From contig NZ_FOSK01000015.1 in NCBI RefSeq assembly GCF_900114245.1, positions 62,001 to 126,000 of the forward strand: 64,000 bases of DNA, read 5' to 3'. Shown in pieces: positions 1-8,609 of this stretch; position 1 is the stretch's first letter, and every line of letters starts with the position of its first letter. The stretch comes from Pseudovibrio ascidiaceicola (GTDB lineage: Bacteria > Pseudomonadota > Alphaproteobacteria > Rhizobiales > Stappiaceae). The position numbers and the translations under genes are program-made. A model generated the notes under the pieces. That model had not been told where the DNA came from, made no database searches, and was given only the letters and a program-made list of their open reading frames with translations.

Positions 1-2
1 AA

Positions 3-266
3 CTGCATTGGCTGATGGAAGATTACTATGAAGTTCCATACGGCACGCTGGTGCCGAAGGAGCTGGACAACGTGATTGTCGCGGGACGGTGCCTGAGCGC
101 TGAACATGAAGCTCTCGCTTCTGCCCGCGTTACTGCCCAGTGCTTTGAGCTGGGACATGCGGCGGCTGTGGCGACAAAACAGAAAATCGAAAAAGCGATC
201 AATTACAGAGACGTAGACACAAAAGAGCTGCGCAAGGCGATGCGCGCGGCTGGCAGCGCTCTGTAA
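3..266 (+). CDS. FAD-dependent oxidoreductase, C-terminal end (truncated by window edge)
   Basis: The reading frame is open from base 3, so the gene starts before the window; only about 87 C-terminal residues are visible. They contain the pattern PYGTLVPKELDNVIVAGRC followed by S-A-E-H-E-A and a run ending in GHAAAVAT. This is the conserved end of the FAD-dependent oxidoreductase family PF12831, where the segment closes the FAD-binding fold. The internal ATG at 15 is just a methionine, not the start. The stop lies 48 bp before the next gene, so it probably belongs to the operon with the two enolase-superfamily enzymes and the BCCT transporter and may oxidise the same substrate. The substrate cannot be read from this fragment. 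Confidence 0.75.
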   Translation: MHWLMEDYYEVPYGTLVPKELDNVIVAGRCLSAEHEALASARVTAQCFELGHAAAVATKQKIEKAINYRDVDTKELRKAMRAAGSAL

Positions 267-314
267 AAAGTCGGGCAATAAGGAAGGTGCCTCAAGGCAC
301 ACTGGGAGTTAAAA

Positions 315-1439
315 ATGGAAGACTGCAGAATTAGCCGGGTCGAGCTTTATGCTTTGGCTGATGAAGATGCGCCCCCTATTCCCTGGGCGGATAATCAGGA
401 ACCTCTGCTGTACACCAACAACATTGTACGCCTGTTCACCGAGGATGGAACCGAGGGTCTTGGCGCAACTATGAGCTACACAGAGAACTTCTTTGATCGG
501 TGCATCATTGAATCTCTGCGGACTATCGTTCCGGGCCTCATCGGCAAAAATCCACTGATGACTCAGGAGCTCAACAACTGGCTTGGAGCACGCTGCACCT
601 GGGGTGGACTGCCAGCGAAGTCTCCAATCGACATTGCAGCATGGGACATTAAGGCCAAGAAAGCCGGAATGCCGCTTTACATGCTGCTTGGCGGCGCACG
701 GACCAAAATCAAGTCCTACGCCTCCACACCAATGTTCGACACTGTAGAGGAATACTTCCCTTACATTGACGATTGCATTGCCCACGGCTTCACAGCAATC
801 AAGCTGCACTGCTACTGCATCTATGAAAAAGATGTGGCACTGGTGGAAGCTGTGCAGGCCAGATACGGCGCTACCGGCATCCGTTTCATGCTGGACACCG
901 CCACGTTCTACACACCTGCACAAGCCATGAAGATGGCCAAGTGGATGGAACGTCATGATTGGGAATGGCTCGAAGCGCCGGTTTCCGACTACGACTATAA
1001 GACCTATCAGCGCCTTGTCGCCAATACGGATCTTGAAATTTCCAGCCATGGCAACTGCCTGCTCACACTGCAGGAAGTTACGCACGCACTGAGCACTGGG
1101 ATGTGGTCAGACGTGCGTCAGGACGCGACTGTTTGCGGCGGCATTACTCAGCTGAACAAATGCTTCGCAATCGCGGCCGGCCACAGCAAAAACCTGGAAA
1201 TCCAGAGCATGGGATACACCCTGACACAGGCTGCCAACCTGCACGTCGCTCTGGCTCACGACAACTGCAATTACTTCGAGCAGTTCTACCCTTACGAGGC
1301 GTTTGAGCTGGCAAGTAAAACCCAAATCCGCACAGACAAAGAGGGATATGTGCACGCGCCGGCGGGCAACGGGCTCGGCGTGGAAATGGATTGGGACGCA
1401 GTGAAGGAAGCATCTTTCGCTTCTTTCGTCTTCGAATAA
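315..1439 (+). CDS. Mandelate racemase/muconate lactonizing enzyme family protein with a non-canonical active site
   Basis: This 374-residue enzyme has the enolase-superfamily layout: an N-terminal capping domain (about 1-120, with the loop GTEGLGA) and a TIM barrel. The first two metal ligands are recognisable, Asp194 in FMLDTAT and Glu220 in EWLEAPV. The position that normally carries the third acidic ligand reads S-S-H-G-N (243-247). The barrel motif that is usually K-x-K reads K-L-H (163-165). Asp270 is present, but the place of the partner histidine reads EIQSMG. The family abstracts a proton alpha to a carboxylate; which reaction remains here is unclear. A GGGAG ribosome site at 303-307 supports the start. 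It sits in an operon with a BCCT transporter and a second family member, so a shared substrate is likely. Confidence 0.8.
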   Translation: MEDCRISRVELYALADEDAPPIPWADNQEPLLYTNNIVRLFTEDGTEGLGATMSYTENFFDRCIIESLRTIVPGLIGKNPLMTQELNNWLGARCTWGGLPAKSPIDIAAWDIKAKKAGMPLYMLLGGARTKIKSYASTPMFDTVEEYFPYIDDCIAHGFTAIKLHCYCIYEKDVALVEAVQARYGATGIRFMLDTATFYTPAQAMKMAKWMERHDWEWLEAPVSDYDYKTYQRLVANTDLEISSHGNCLLTLQEVTHALSTGMWSDVRQDATVCGGITQLNKCFAIAAGHSKNLEIQSMGYTLTQAANLHVALAHDNCNYFEQFYPYEAFELASKTQIRTDKEGYVHAPAGNGLGVEMDWDAVKEASFASFVFE

Positions 1440-1454
1440 TAAATGGGGGCATCC

Positions 1455-3011
1455 ATGGCTAAACTACAACTGGATAAGACGAACTTCTTCGTCGGGGGCA
1501 TTGCGGTACTCCTACCGACAATGGGCATTCTGGCAGCGGACATTGCTGCACCGGGCTCCGGTAAAGCTGTCATCTCTTCTTTGAAGAGCTATCTGACAAA
1601 CGAATTTGGCGCGTTCTACATGTGGGCAGCGATCTTGTCGCTGATCTTCTGCCTGAGCGTTTCTTTCAGCAAGTACGGCAACATCGTGCTTGGTGACCCT
1701 GATGAAAAGCCTGAATACAACACGATCTCCTGGGTCGCGATGATCTTCAGTGCGGGCATCGGCGCGGGCATCCTCTGGGGTGGCGCCAGTGAGTGGATCT
1801 ACTACATGTCCACACCGCCACTGGGTCTTGAGCCGGGCACCGAACTGGCCAAAGAATGGGCAATCACCACGGGCATGTTCCACTGGGGTCCAAGTGCATG
1901 GGCACTCTACTCTGTGTGTTCCATCACCATCGGCTACTACTATTATGTGCGTAAAGACCCGGTTCTGAAGGTTTCAGAATCCTGTAAGGGTGTTCTGGGC
2001 ACACGCGCAAAAGGTCCTCTGGGCAACGTCGTTGATATCTTCATCATGATCGGCTTGGTGACTGCAAGTGCGACCAGCCTTGGTCTGGGCACTCCGGTTG
2101 TTGCTGCTGGCTTCTCCAAAGTGCTTGGCATTGAGCATGGCACTTCCATGAACCTTGCAGCCCTTGCAATCGTGGTTGCGCTGTTTGCAGCAAGCTCCGC
2201 ACTTGGCCTTAAAAAAGGCATGGCGAAGTTGTCCAACTTCAACATCTTCCTGGCCGTTGGCCTGCTGATCTTCGTTCTGTTCTTCGGCGGCTACTTCCTG
2301 ACCACCATCAAGTCCTTCACCACATCCGTTGGTGCGCTCGTGACAAACTTTGTGCGCCTGAGCACCTACATGGAGCCATACTCAGAGAACTCCACCTTTG
2401 TGTCTGACTGGACGATCTTCTACTGGGCATGGTGGGTTTCTTACGGTCCATTCCAGGGTCTCTTCTTCGCGAAGATCTCCCGTGGCCGCACAATCCGCGA
2501 AATGGTTCTGGGCACCCTGTTGTTCGGTTCCCTGGGCACTGCAGTGTTCTTCGCAATCTTCGGCAACTACGGTATTGGTCTTCTGGATGCGGGCATCTTT
2601 GATGCACCTGCAGCACTGGCAGCTGGTCAGAGCTCCTTCACCGTGATCATCGACATGTTTGCGAACCTGCCACTGGGTACTCTGTTCATCATCGGCCTGT
2701 GCGTTTCCGCGATCGTGTTCATGGCAACCACCTTTGATGCGGCATCCTTCTCTCTTGCAGCGATGACCACCAAAGAACTGCCAGATGGTGCAGATCCAGC
2801 ACTTTGGAACCGTCTTGTTTGGGCACTGTTCCTGGGCATTATCCCAGTGGTGATCAACCTGATTGGCGGCGACTTGGGCACCATCCAGATCTCAACGGTT
2901 GTTGGCGGACTGCTGATGGTCATCATCCTCGGCATCGTTGCGGTCTCGTTCCTCAGAGAACTGCAACGCGACATTGCCAACGGTGTCGAACTTCCAATGC
3001 GCAAAAAATAA
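1455..3011 (+). CDS. BCCT family (betaine/carnitine/choline) transporter
   Basis: This is a 518-residue inner-membrane protein with about 12 hydrophobic segments. It contains the BCCT hallmarks: a glycine-rich stretch W-V-A-M-I-F-S-A-G-I-G-A-G-I and a tryptophan-rich helix with WTIFYWAWWVSYGPFQG. The family imports quaternary ammonium or related zwitterionic compounds, mostly driven by sodium or proton gradients. I chose the ATG at 1455 because a G-rich stretch precedes it; an in-frame ATG at 1443 directly behind the upstream stop would add four residues. The gene follows an enolase-superfamily gene by 15 bp and is followed by a hairpin and a second such gene, so the cargo is probably the substrate of those enzymes. 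The cargo itself cannot be named. Confidence 0.9.
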   Translation: MAKLQLDKTNFFVGGIAVLLPTMGILAADIAAPGSGKAVISSLKSYLTNEFGAFYMWAAILSLIFCLSVSFSKYGNIVLGDPDEKPEYNTISWVAMIFSAGIGAGILWGGASEWIYYMSTPPLGLEPGTELAKEWAITTGMFHWGPSAWALYSVCSITIGYYYYVRKDPVLKVSESCKGVLGTRAKGPLGNVVDIFIMIGLVTASATSLGLGTPVVAAGFSKVLGIEHGTSMNLAALAIVVALFAASSALGLKKGMAKLSNFNIFLAVGLLIFVLFFGGYFLTTIKSFTTSVGALVTNFVRLSTYMEPYSENSTFVSDWTIFYWAWWVSYGPFQGLFFAKISRGRTIREMVLGTLLFGSLGTAVFFAIFGNYGIGLLDAGIFDAPAALAAGQSSFTVIIDMFANLPLGTLFIIGLCVSAIVFMATTFDAASFSLAAMTTKELPDGADPALWNRLVWALFLGIIPVVINLIGGDLGTIQISTVVGGLLMVIILGIVAVSFLRELQRDIANGVELPMRKK

Positions 3012-3024
3012 TAAAGCACATGAG

Positions 3025-3054
3025 GGCGCCAGCAAAAACTGGCGCCTTTCTCTT
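3025..3054 (+). terminator. Hairpin between the transporter and the second enolase-superfamily gene
   Basis: GGCGCCAG (3025-3032) pairs perfectly with CTGGCGCC (3039-3046) around a CAAAAA loop and is followed by TTTCTCTT. It resembles an intrinsic terminator, but the next gene begins only 12 bp later on the same strand with AGGAG at 3055-3059, so it may act as a partial terminator or as an mRNA-stabilising element that lowers distal expression. Confidence 0.65.
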
Positions 3055-3065
3055 AGGAGCACATC

Positions 3066-4226
3066 ATGTCACTGGCACTTAACCCAGCAGTCGCACCCAT
3101 CAAGTCCGTCGAGTTTATTCCGGTCAATTACAAAGCCAGCAACTGGAGCCAGAACACGGTTGTCGTCAAGATTACAGACGAAAACGGTGTCTACGGCCTC
3201 GGCGAAGCTGACGGTTCTCCGGACGCAATTCTCGCTTATTCCAATATTGAAACAGAACATAAGTGGCTGACGAACCTGACCGAAAGAGTCATTGGTCGTT
3301 TGCCGATTGAAATCAACGCCATCTGGAATGCCATGTATGACGCCACGCAGTGGCAGGGCATGCGCGGCCTGGGCATGTTCGCCCTCTCCGGCATCGACAT
3401 GGCGCTTTATGACCTTGCGGGCAAACAGCTCGGCGTGCCAGCCTACCAGCTACTTGGCGGCACCAACAAAGACAAAGTCCATCCGTATCTGACGCTTTAT
3501 CCGGCCATTCCGGTGGATGCATCTTTGGACGTCGCCATCAAGGGCTATGCCCCACTGCTTGAAAAAGCCAAGGCACACAACATCCGTGCGGTGAAAGTGT
3601 GCGTGCCGATCAAAGCAGACTGGAGCATCAAAGAAGTCGGCTATTATCTGCGCGAGCTGCGCGGCATCTTGGACTACGACACCGATATGATGGTCGACTA
3701 CCTCTACCGCTTTACAGATTGGTATGACGTTGCCCGCCTACTCAATTCCATTGAGGATCTGGAGCTGTACTTCGCAGAAGCGACTTTGCAGCACGATGAC
3801 CTGAGCGGCCACGCCAAACTGGTAGAAAACACCCGCTCCCGCATTTGCGGTGCGGAGATGAGCACCACTCGCTTTGAAGCTGAGGAATGGATCACCAAAG
3901 GCAAGGTGCATCTGCTGCAGTCTGACTATAACCGTTGCGGCGGCCTGACAGAGCTGCGCCGGATCACCGAGATGGCAACCGCTCACAACGTGCAGGTAAT
4001 GCCGCACAACTGGAAGACAGGCATCACCTCAGCAGCAGCGATCCATTATCAGTTCGCAGTCGGCAACGCACCTTACTTTGAGTATGTGCATCCGGACTTC
4101 TGCGACGGGGAGCTGCGCAAGTATCTGGTGACGCCGGAAGCCGAGTTGGTGGATGGGGGCTTTGAAAAGCCAACCGCACCGGGCTATGGAATCGACCTGA
4201 ACCAGCAATTTATGGCGAACCTGTGA
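3066..4226 (+). CDS. Mandelate racemase-type dehydratase, enolase superfamily
   Basis: This 386-residue enzyme keeps the expected catalytic set of the mandelate racemase subgroup. The metal ligands are Asp211 (MMVDYLYRF), Glu238 (YFAEATL) and Glu264 (ICGAEMS), and the Asp287 (QSDYNRCGG) and His314 (MPHNWK) positions match the usual Asp-His dyad. The second barrel strand reads K-V-C (177-179) instead of K-x-K. Such proteins are usually acid-sugar dehydratases or racemases in the cytoplasm. A clear AGGAG site lies 6 bp before the ATG. As the last gene of the operon it probably acts on the compound imported by the BCCT transporter or on a product of the first two enzymes. Unlike its neighbour at 315-1439 it looks fully catalytic. 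The exact substrate is unknown. Confidence 0.85.
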   Translation: MSLALNPAVAPIKSVEFIPVNYKASNWSQNTVVVKITDENGVYGLGEADGSPDAILAYSNIETEHKWLTNLTERVIGRLPIEINAIWNAMYDATQWQGMRGLGMFALSGIDMALYDLAGKQLGVPAYQLLGGTNKDKVHPYLTLYPAIPVDASLDVAIKGYAPLLEKAKAHNIRAVKVCVPIKADWSIKEVGYYLRELRGILDYDTDMMVDYLYRFTDWYDVARLLNSIEDLELYFAEATLQHDDLSGHAKLVENTRSRICGAEMSTTRFEAEEWITKGKVHLLQSDYNRCGGLTELRRITEMATAHNVQVMPHNWKTGITSAAAIHYQFAVGNAPYFEYVHPDFCDGELRKYLVTPEAELVDGGFEKPTAPGYGIDLNQQFMANL

Positions 4227-4954
4227 TGACACTCTTCACTCAGCACCCCTCTGCGGGCTGAAGATACACACAGGAACGTTCTCCGCCCCGCCTCCATCTC
4301 GCTTTACAGCCTCGCGTATCTGCAAAGTGTGCCTAGGGGCGGAGGATCTTCTCCTGAGCCACTCAGGAATATATTTCCCCTGGGTAGAGACGTACCCTGC
4401 CCACTACTCACCCTGGTCAAGCCCCATTGACCGGGGTGTTTTATGAGCTCACTTCAGCATACACACTTCCCTATACGTCAACCTGCCGGATGAGCTCCGT
4501 TAATTTGATAAAACGTTCCATCAAAATCACGCATTTTCACGTATATACACGCATCTCACCAGCAGAATCACAGTTTCGTGAATTGATGAAGTTCTCGAAT
4601 CAACAAATATAATTAAGTATTAAACATCTCTTTATTAGAATAGATCAGAAGAAAAACATACTACAATTATTTGATCAACTGGTCAGTTTTTAGAATTATT
4701 TATCAGGCGGCTAACGTATTTTATCCAAATATATTAATATTTTGAATTGATATCATTAAAAGATTCAGATGTTTTATACCTAAAACAATATATTCTGCAT
4801 TCTATTCACACTTCGAGAGTTCGTCAATGATTCAACCAGTAGATGTGTTGATACTACTTTCTTCTGTGAATCCAAAGATCATTTATATTGCCTTTCAGTG
4901 CATCCCTCATACGTTTAGGTGGTTTACTACTACTATTACTCTAGGGGAGATAAT
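4227..4954. other. 728 bp AT-rich intergenic region
   Basis: No convincing gene is present; short frames at 4427-4612 and 4827-5069 have no ribosome site and no family signature. A 9 bp inverted repeat, CTCCGCCCC (4281-4289) and GGGGCGGAG (4336-4344), follows the catabolic operon and may contribute to termination. The right part is strongly AT-rich and should hold the promoter of the metalloprotease gene. Confidence 0.5.
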
Positions 4955-6547
4955 ATGTTTAGAGATAATCACGTTGAAGAGGCAAGAGTTATTGAAGGAG
5001 GCGATGCGCCATATAGCACAACGACCCCATACTCTATTTCATCGGGGGACACTTTTGAGGGAACGCTGAGTTTTTCTGGCGATAAAGACGCAATTAAACT
5101 CGAGGTACAGGCTGGAGTAACTTACACAATTTCAATGGAAGGCATCGGAAGTGGGGGCGTTTCCGATACATACCTGTACCTTTACGATTCCAACACAAAC
5201 GAAATCGCAACAGACGATGATGGCGGCAGCGGACGTAACTCCGAAATCACCTTCACCGCAACATCCACCGGCACCTATTACATTGGCGCTGCGTCCTACA
5301 ATGATCGCTACACTGGCGATTACAGAGTCTCCGTTGATGCAGACGGCGGCCCAACTGACCCGCCAACCGATCCAAACGCGTTCACCAACGACCAGATTGC
5401 AAGCCAGCTGACCGATGGGTACTGGAACAACTCAGGCCGTGGTCGTCGTGCGTTTGACGTGAGCCCGGGTGAGTCTCTCACCGTCAACCTCAATGGTCTG
5501 AACGCTTCTGGCCGTGAGCTTGCAACCAAAGCTCTGGAAGCCTGGACAAAAGTCACTGGTATCGACTTCCAGACTGTCAACTCCGGCGCTCAGATCACAT
5601 TTGACGACAACGACAGCGGCGCTTACGCAAACTCGACAACACGCGGCAGCACCATCGTTTCTTCAACCGTGAATGTGAGCACTGACTGGGTTGCGCGTTA
5701 TGGCACTGGCCTGGACGGCTATGCTTTCCAGACTTACGTACACGAAATCGGTCACGCGCTCGGTCTGGGTCACGCTGGCAACTACAACGGCAGCGCGACT
5801 TACGGCGTGGACAACCACTACTCCAACGATTCCTGGCAGGGCACAATCATGTCCTACTTCGATCAGGTGGAGAACACCAGCGTCGACGCTAGCCGTGCCT
5901 ACGTCGTCACCCCAATGATTGCAGACATCCTTGCAATGCAGGACCTGTACGGCACAGCAACCGATCTGCGTACTGGGTCCACCGTTTACGGTGAAAACTC
6001 CACAGCAGGCGGTTACTACGACGACATCGCAGACCTGAACCCAGCCACGTTCACCATCATGGACAATGGCGGCACCGACAGCATCAACTTCAGCTCTGTC
6101 CGCGCTGACCAGAAAATCTCTTTGGTGGCAGAGACTTACTCTGACGTGAACGGCCTGACCGGCAACATGACCATCATGCGTGATACCGTGATCGAGAATG
6201 CTTATTCTGGCTCAGGTAATGATGAGCTGATTGGTAACGATGCCGACAACGGTCTGTATGCCAATGCTGGTAATGATACCCTCGAAGGTGGTCTCGGTGA
6301 TGACACCCTTTCCGGTGGTTCTGGTCGTGATACCTTCGTGTTCAACATCAACTGCGGTGCGGACACGATCGTTGACTTCTCCAATGGCCTTGACTTCATG
6401 AGATTTGAAAGCGGTGCAGACAGCTTTGCAGACCTTACGATTCAGGACACTGGTGCAGACACAGTCGTCAGCTATGACGGTGGCTCCATCACCCTCTCAG
6501 GTGTTGATTCCAGCCTCATCAGTGCAGACGATTTCACGTTTGTATAA
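4955..6547 (+). CDS. Serralysin-type (M10B) secreted RTX zinc metalloprotease
   Basis: This 530-residue extracellular protease begins with a pre-peptidase-like beta domain (about 25-130) and continues with an M10 catalytic domain whose zinc site is HEIGHALGLGH at 263-273, followed by the Met-turn region IMSYFDQ. Near residues 418-460 are glycine-aspartate RTX repeats such as NAGNDTLEGGLGDDTLSGG, which bind calcium outside the cell. The C terminus DDFTFV, an acidic pair plus hydrophobic residues, matches the type I secretion signal of serralysins. There is no Sec signal. The ATG at 4955 is preceded by GGGGAG (4943-4948); an upstream in-frame ATG at 4919 lacks such a site. The exporter genes follow directly, so they very likely secrete it. 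Confidence 0.92.
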   Translation: MFRDNHVEEARVIEGGDAPYSTTTPYSISSGDTFEGTLSFSGDKDAIKLEVQAGVTYTISMEGIGSGGVSDTYLYLYDSNTNEIATDDDGGSGRNSEITFTATSTGTYYIGAASYNDRYTGDYRVSVDADGGPTDPPTDPNAFTNDQIASQLTDGYWNNSGRGRRAFDVSPGESLTVNLNGLNASGRELATKALEAWTKVTGIDFQTVNSGAQITFDDNDSGAYANSTTRGSTIVSSTVNVSTDWVARYGTGLDGYAFQTYVHEIGHALGLGHAGNYNGSATYGVDNHYSNDSWQGTIMSYFDQVENTSVDASRAYVVTPMIADILAMQDLYGTATDLRTGSTVYGENSTAGGYYDDIADLNPATFTIMDNGGTDSINFSSVRADQKISLVAETYSDVNGLTGNMTIMRDTVIENAYSGSGNDELIGNDADNGLYANAGNDTLEGGLGDDTLSGGSGRDTFVFNINCGADTIVDFSNGLDFMRFESGADSFADLTIQDTGADTVVSYDGGSITLSGVDSSLISADDFTFV

Positions 6548-6562
6548 GGGGTAATAAAATGT

Positions 6563-6597
6563 GCGACCTGCCGCAATGGCAGGTTGCATAATTATTT
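6563..6597 (+). terminator. Terminator after the metalloprotease gene
   Basis: GCGACCTGCC (6563-6572) pairs with GGCAGGTTGC (6578-6587), one G-T wobble, around a GCAAT loop, followed by the AT-rich ATAATTATTT. It lies 15 bp behind the protease stop and separates it from the exporter genes. Confidence 0.7.
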
Positions 6598-6815
6598 AAT
6601 CAAATCATAAGTTTGCGGTATTTCCCTCAAATTCAATAGATGAGCAAAATTAAGTGTCTTACCCCTTTCAAATAGTGTGCGATTTACATACTATGGGGAC
6701 CACAATTTTTGTTGGGGCATAACCACGAGTTTTGTAGCGCAAGAGGCGTCCAATCGTTCTTTGGGAGGACGTGCCGCGCACTGAAGTTTGGGGCCAGGTG
6801 GTTTCGGGAGTATCT

Positions 6816-8609
6816 ATGAGTACATCGAAGAGTGGGCAGCCAAAGCGCCCGATGGTGGCTGAGGCGTTTGCGGCGTCTCGGTCCGGGTATGCGGGCGTCG
6901 GGGTTTTAAGTCTGGTCATCAACCTGTTGATGCTGACGGGTCCGATGTTCATGCTGCAGATCTATGATCGCGTGCTCGCCAGCCACAGCGTGCCAACCCT
7001 GGTGATCATCGCCAGCTTCGCCGGTATCCTCTACCTGTTCTTCGCGCTGCTGGAAGGCATCCGTGCCCGTGGCCTGTCGCGTATTTCTCAGGAAATTGAT
7101 GCTCGTCTGTCGCGCACCGCGTTCCTTGCCAACCTGCGCGTGCCATTGCGCATGGGCAACAGCGGCAAAAACGTAGACCCGATCCGCGATCTGGAAACCA
7201 TGCGCCAGTTCTGGGGTGGTCAGGGTCCAGCCGCGCTCTTTGATATTCCATGGATGCCGATCTATCTGGGTCTGGTGTTCGTGTTGCACTTCTGGCTCGG
7301 CATGCTGGCACTGGCCGGTGCGGTCATCATCCTGTCTCTTGTGCTTGCCAACGAGTTCATGAGCCGCGATCCCTCCAAAGAGCTGGCCTCGCAAAACGCA
7401 CAGCGCAGCAACACCCGCTCTGGAGCACGGCGCAACGCAGAAGTGGTGCGCGCCCTTGGCATGAGTTCAACGCTCACCAATAAGTGGGATGAAGCCAACG
7501 CCCGCTTTTATGATGCCCAGACCAAAGCTGGCGACCGCGCCTCGCTGTTCGCCACCGCCATCAAAGCCTTCCGCTTCCTGCTTGGTTCTGCCGTTCTGGC
7601 CGTGGGTGCATGGCTTGCGATCCTTCAGGAAGTCTCTCCTGGTGTTATGATCGCAGCCTCCATCATCACCTCCCGTGCTTTGTCTCCTGTGGAGCAGGCT
7701 GTTGGCCAGTGGCGCGTGTTCATCGCAGCCCGTCAGGCCCGTGCCCGTTTGGAGAAATCACTGGAAGGTCTGGATGAGACCCCGCCAGAAACCGAACTGC
7801 CACTGCCAAGCAAGGCCCTCAATGTACAGCAGATCGCAACAGCTCCTCCCGGTGCACGCGCTGTCACACTGGCTGGCGTCAACTTTGAGCTCAAGGCAGG
7901 CGACGGCATGGGCATTATCGGCCCGTCCGGATCCGGCAAGACCAGTCTGGTCCGCGCACTTGTGGGTGTTTGGCCAATTCTGCGCGGTGCCGTTCGTCTC
8001 GATGGCGCGGAGCTGAGCCAGTGGTCGGAAGATCGTCTGGGCACCGCCGTTGGCTACCTGCCGCAGGATGTGGAACTGTTTGACGGCACCATTGCCGAAA
8101 ACATCTCCCGCTTTGCAGCAGAACGTGATGACGAGAAGATTTTGGAAGCCGCCCAGCTCGCCAATGTGCATGAGCTGGTCACCAGTCTGGCTGACGGTTA
8201 TGACACGCAAGTTGGTGAAGGCGGGGCTCTGCTTTCTGCCGGACAGCGCCAGCGTGTGGGTCTGGCCCGTGCGCTTTATGACAGCCCGTTCCTGATCGTG
8301 CTTGATGAGCCGAACTCCAATCTGGATTCAGAAGGCGAAGCAGCCCTGACCCGCGCCATCAAACTGATGCGTGAGACCGGCAGCATCGTCATTGTCGTTG
8401 CGCACCGTCCAAGCGCGATCTCAGCTGTTGATCTGCTGCTTGTTGTGAAGGATGGCCAACAGGCCGCCTTTGGCCCGAAAGACGAAGTCCTGCCAAAAAT
8501 CAGCGCTCCTGCTGGTGTGCCGGCCCCCGCTGGTGTTCCAGCTCCCGGCGCAAAACCAGCCCCAGCTGCTGCAAAAACAGGACCATTGAGCGTGGTGCCA
8601 CATGCCTGA
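6816..8609 (+). CDS. Type I secretion system permease/ATPase (PrtD-like)
   Basis: This 597-residue ABC exporter has an N-terminal membrane domain with about six hydrophobic segments and a C-terminal ATPase domain. The Walker A motif GPSGSGKTS is near residue 368, the ABC signature LSAGQRQR near 473 and the Walker B motif LIVLDEPNSNLD near 493. It resembles the PrtD/HasD group that exports serralysins, without an N-terminal peptidase domain. The ATG at 6816 has GGGAG six bases upstream; the in-frame ATG at 6771 does not. The C-terminal tail is rich in proline and alanine (PAGVPAPAGVPAPG). Its coding end overlaps the membrane-fusion gene by 8 bp. No TolC-type outer-membrane gene is in the window, so that component must be encoded elsewhere. 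Confidence 0.92.
   Translation: MSTSKSGQPKRPMVAEAFAASRSGYAGVGVLSLVINLLMLTGPMFMLQIYDRVLASHSVPTLVIIASFAGILYLFFALLEGIRARGLSRISQEIDARLSRTAFLANLRVPLRMGNSGKNVDPIRDLETMRQFWGGQGPAALFDIPWMPIYLGLVFVLHFWLGMLALAGAVIILSLVLANEFMSRDPSKELASQNAQRSNTRSGARRNAEVVRALGMSSTLTNKWDEANARFYDAQTKAGDRASLFATAIKAFRFLLGSAVLAVGAWLAILQEVSPGVMIAASIITSRALSPVEQAVGQWRVFIAARQARARLEKSLEGLDETPPETELPLPSKALNVQQIATAPPGARAVTLAGVNFELKAGDGMGIIGPSGSGKTSLVRALVGVWPILRGAVRLDGAELSQWSEDRLGTAVGYLPQDVELFDGTIAENISRFAAERDDEKILEAAQLANVHELVTSLADGYDTQVGEGGALLSAGQRQRVGLARALYDSPFLIVLDEPNSNLDSEGEAALTRAIKLMRETGSIVIVVAHRPSAISAVDLLLVVKDGQQAAFGPKDEVLPKISAPAGVPAPAGVPAPGAKPAPAAAKTGPLSVVPHA

Noticed and set aside
4427-5069. Short frames before the metalloprotease gene
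   Set aside because: No ribosome site, unusual composition, and they overlap the protease start or its promoter.
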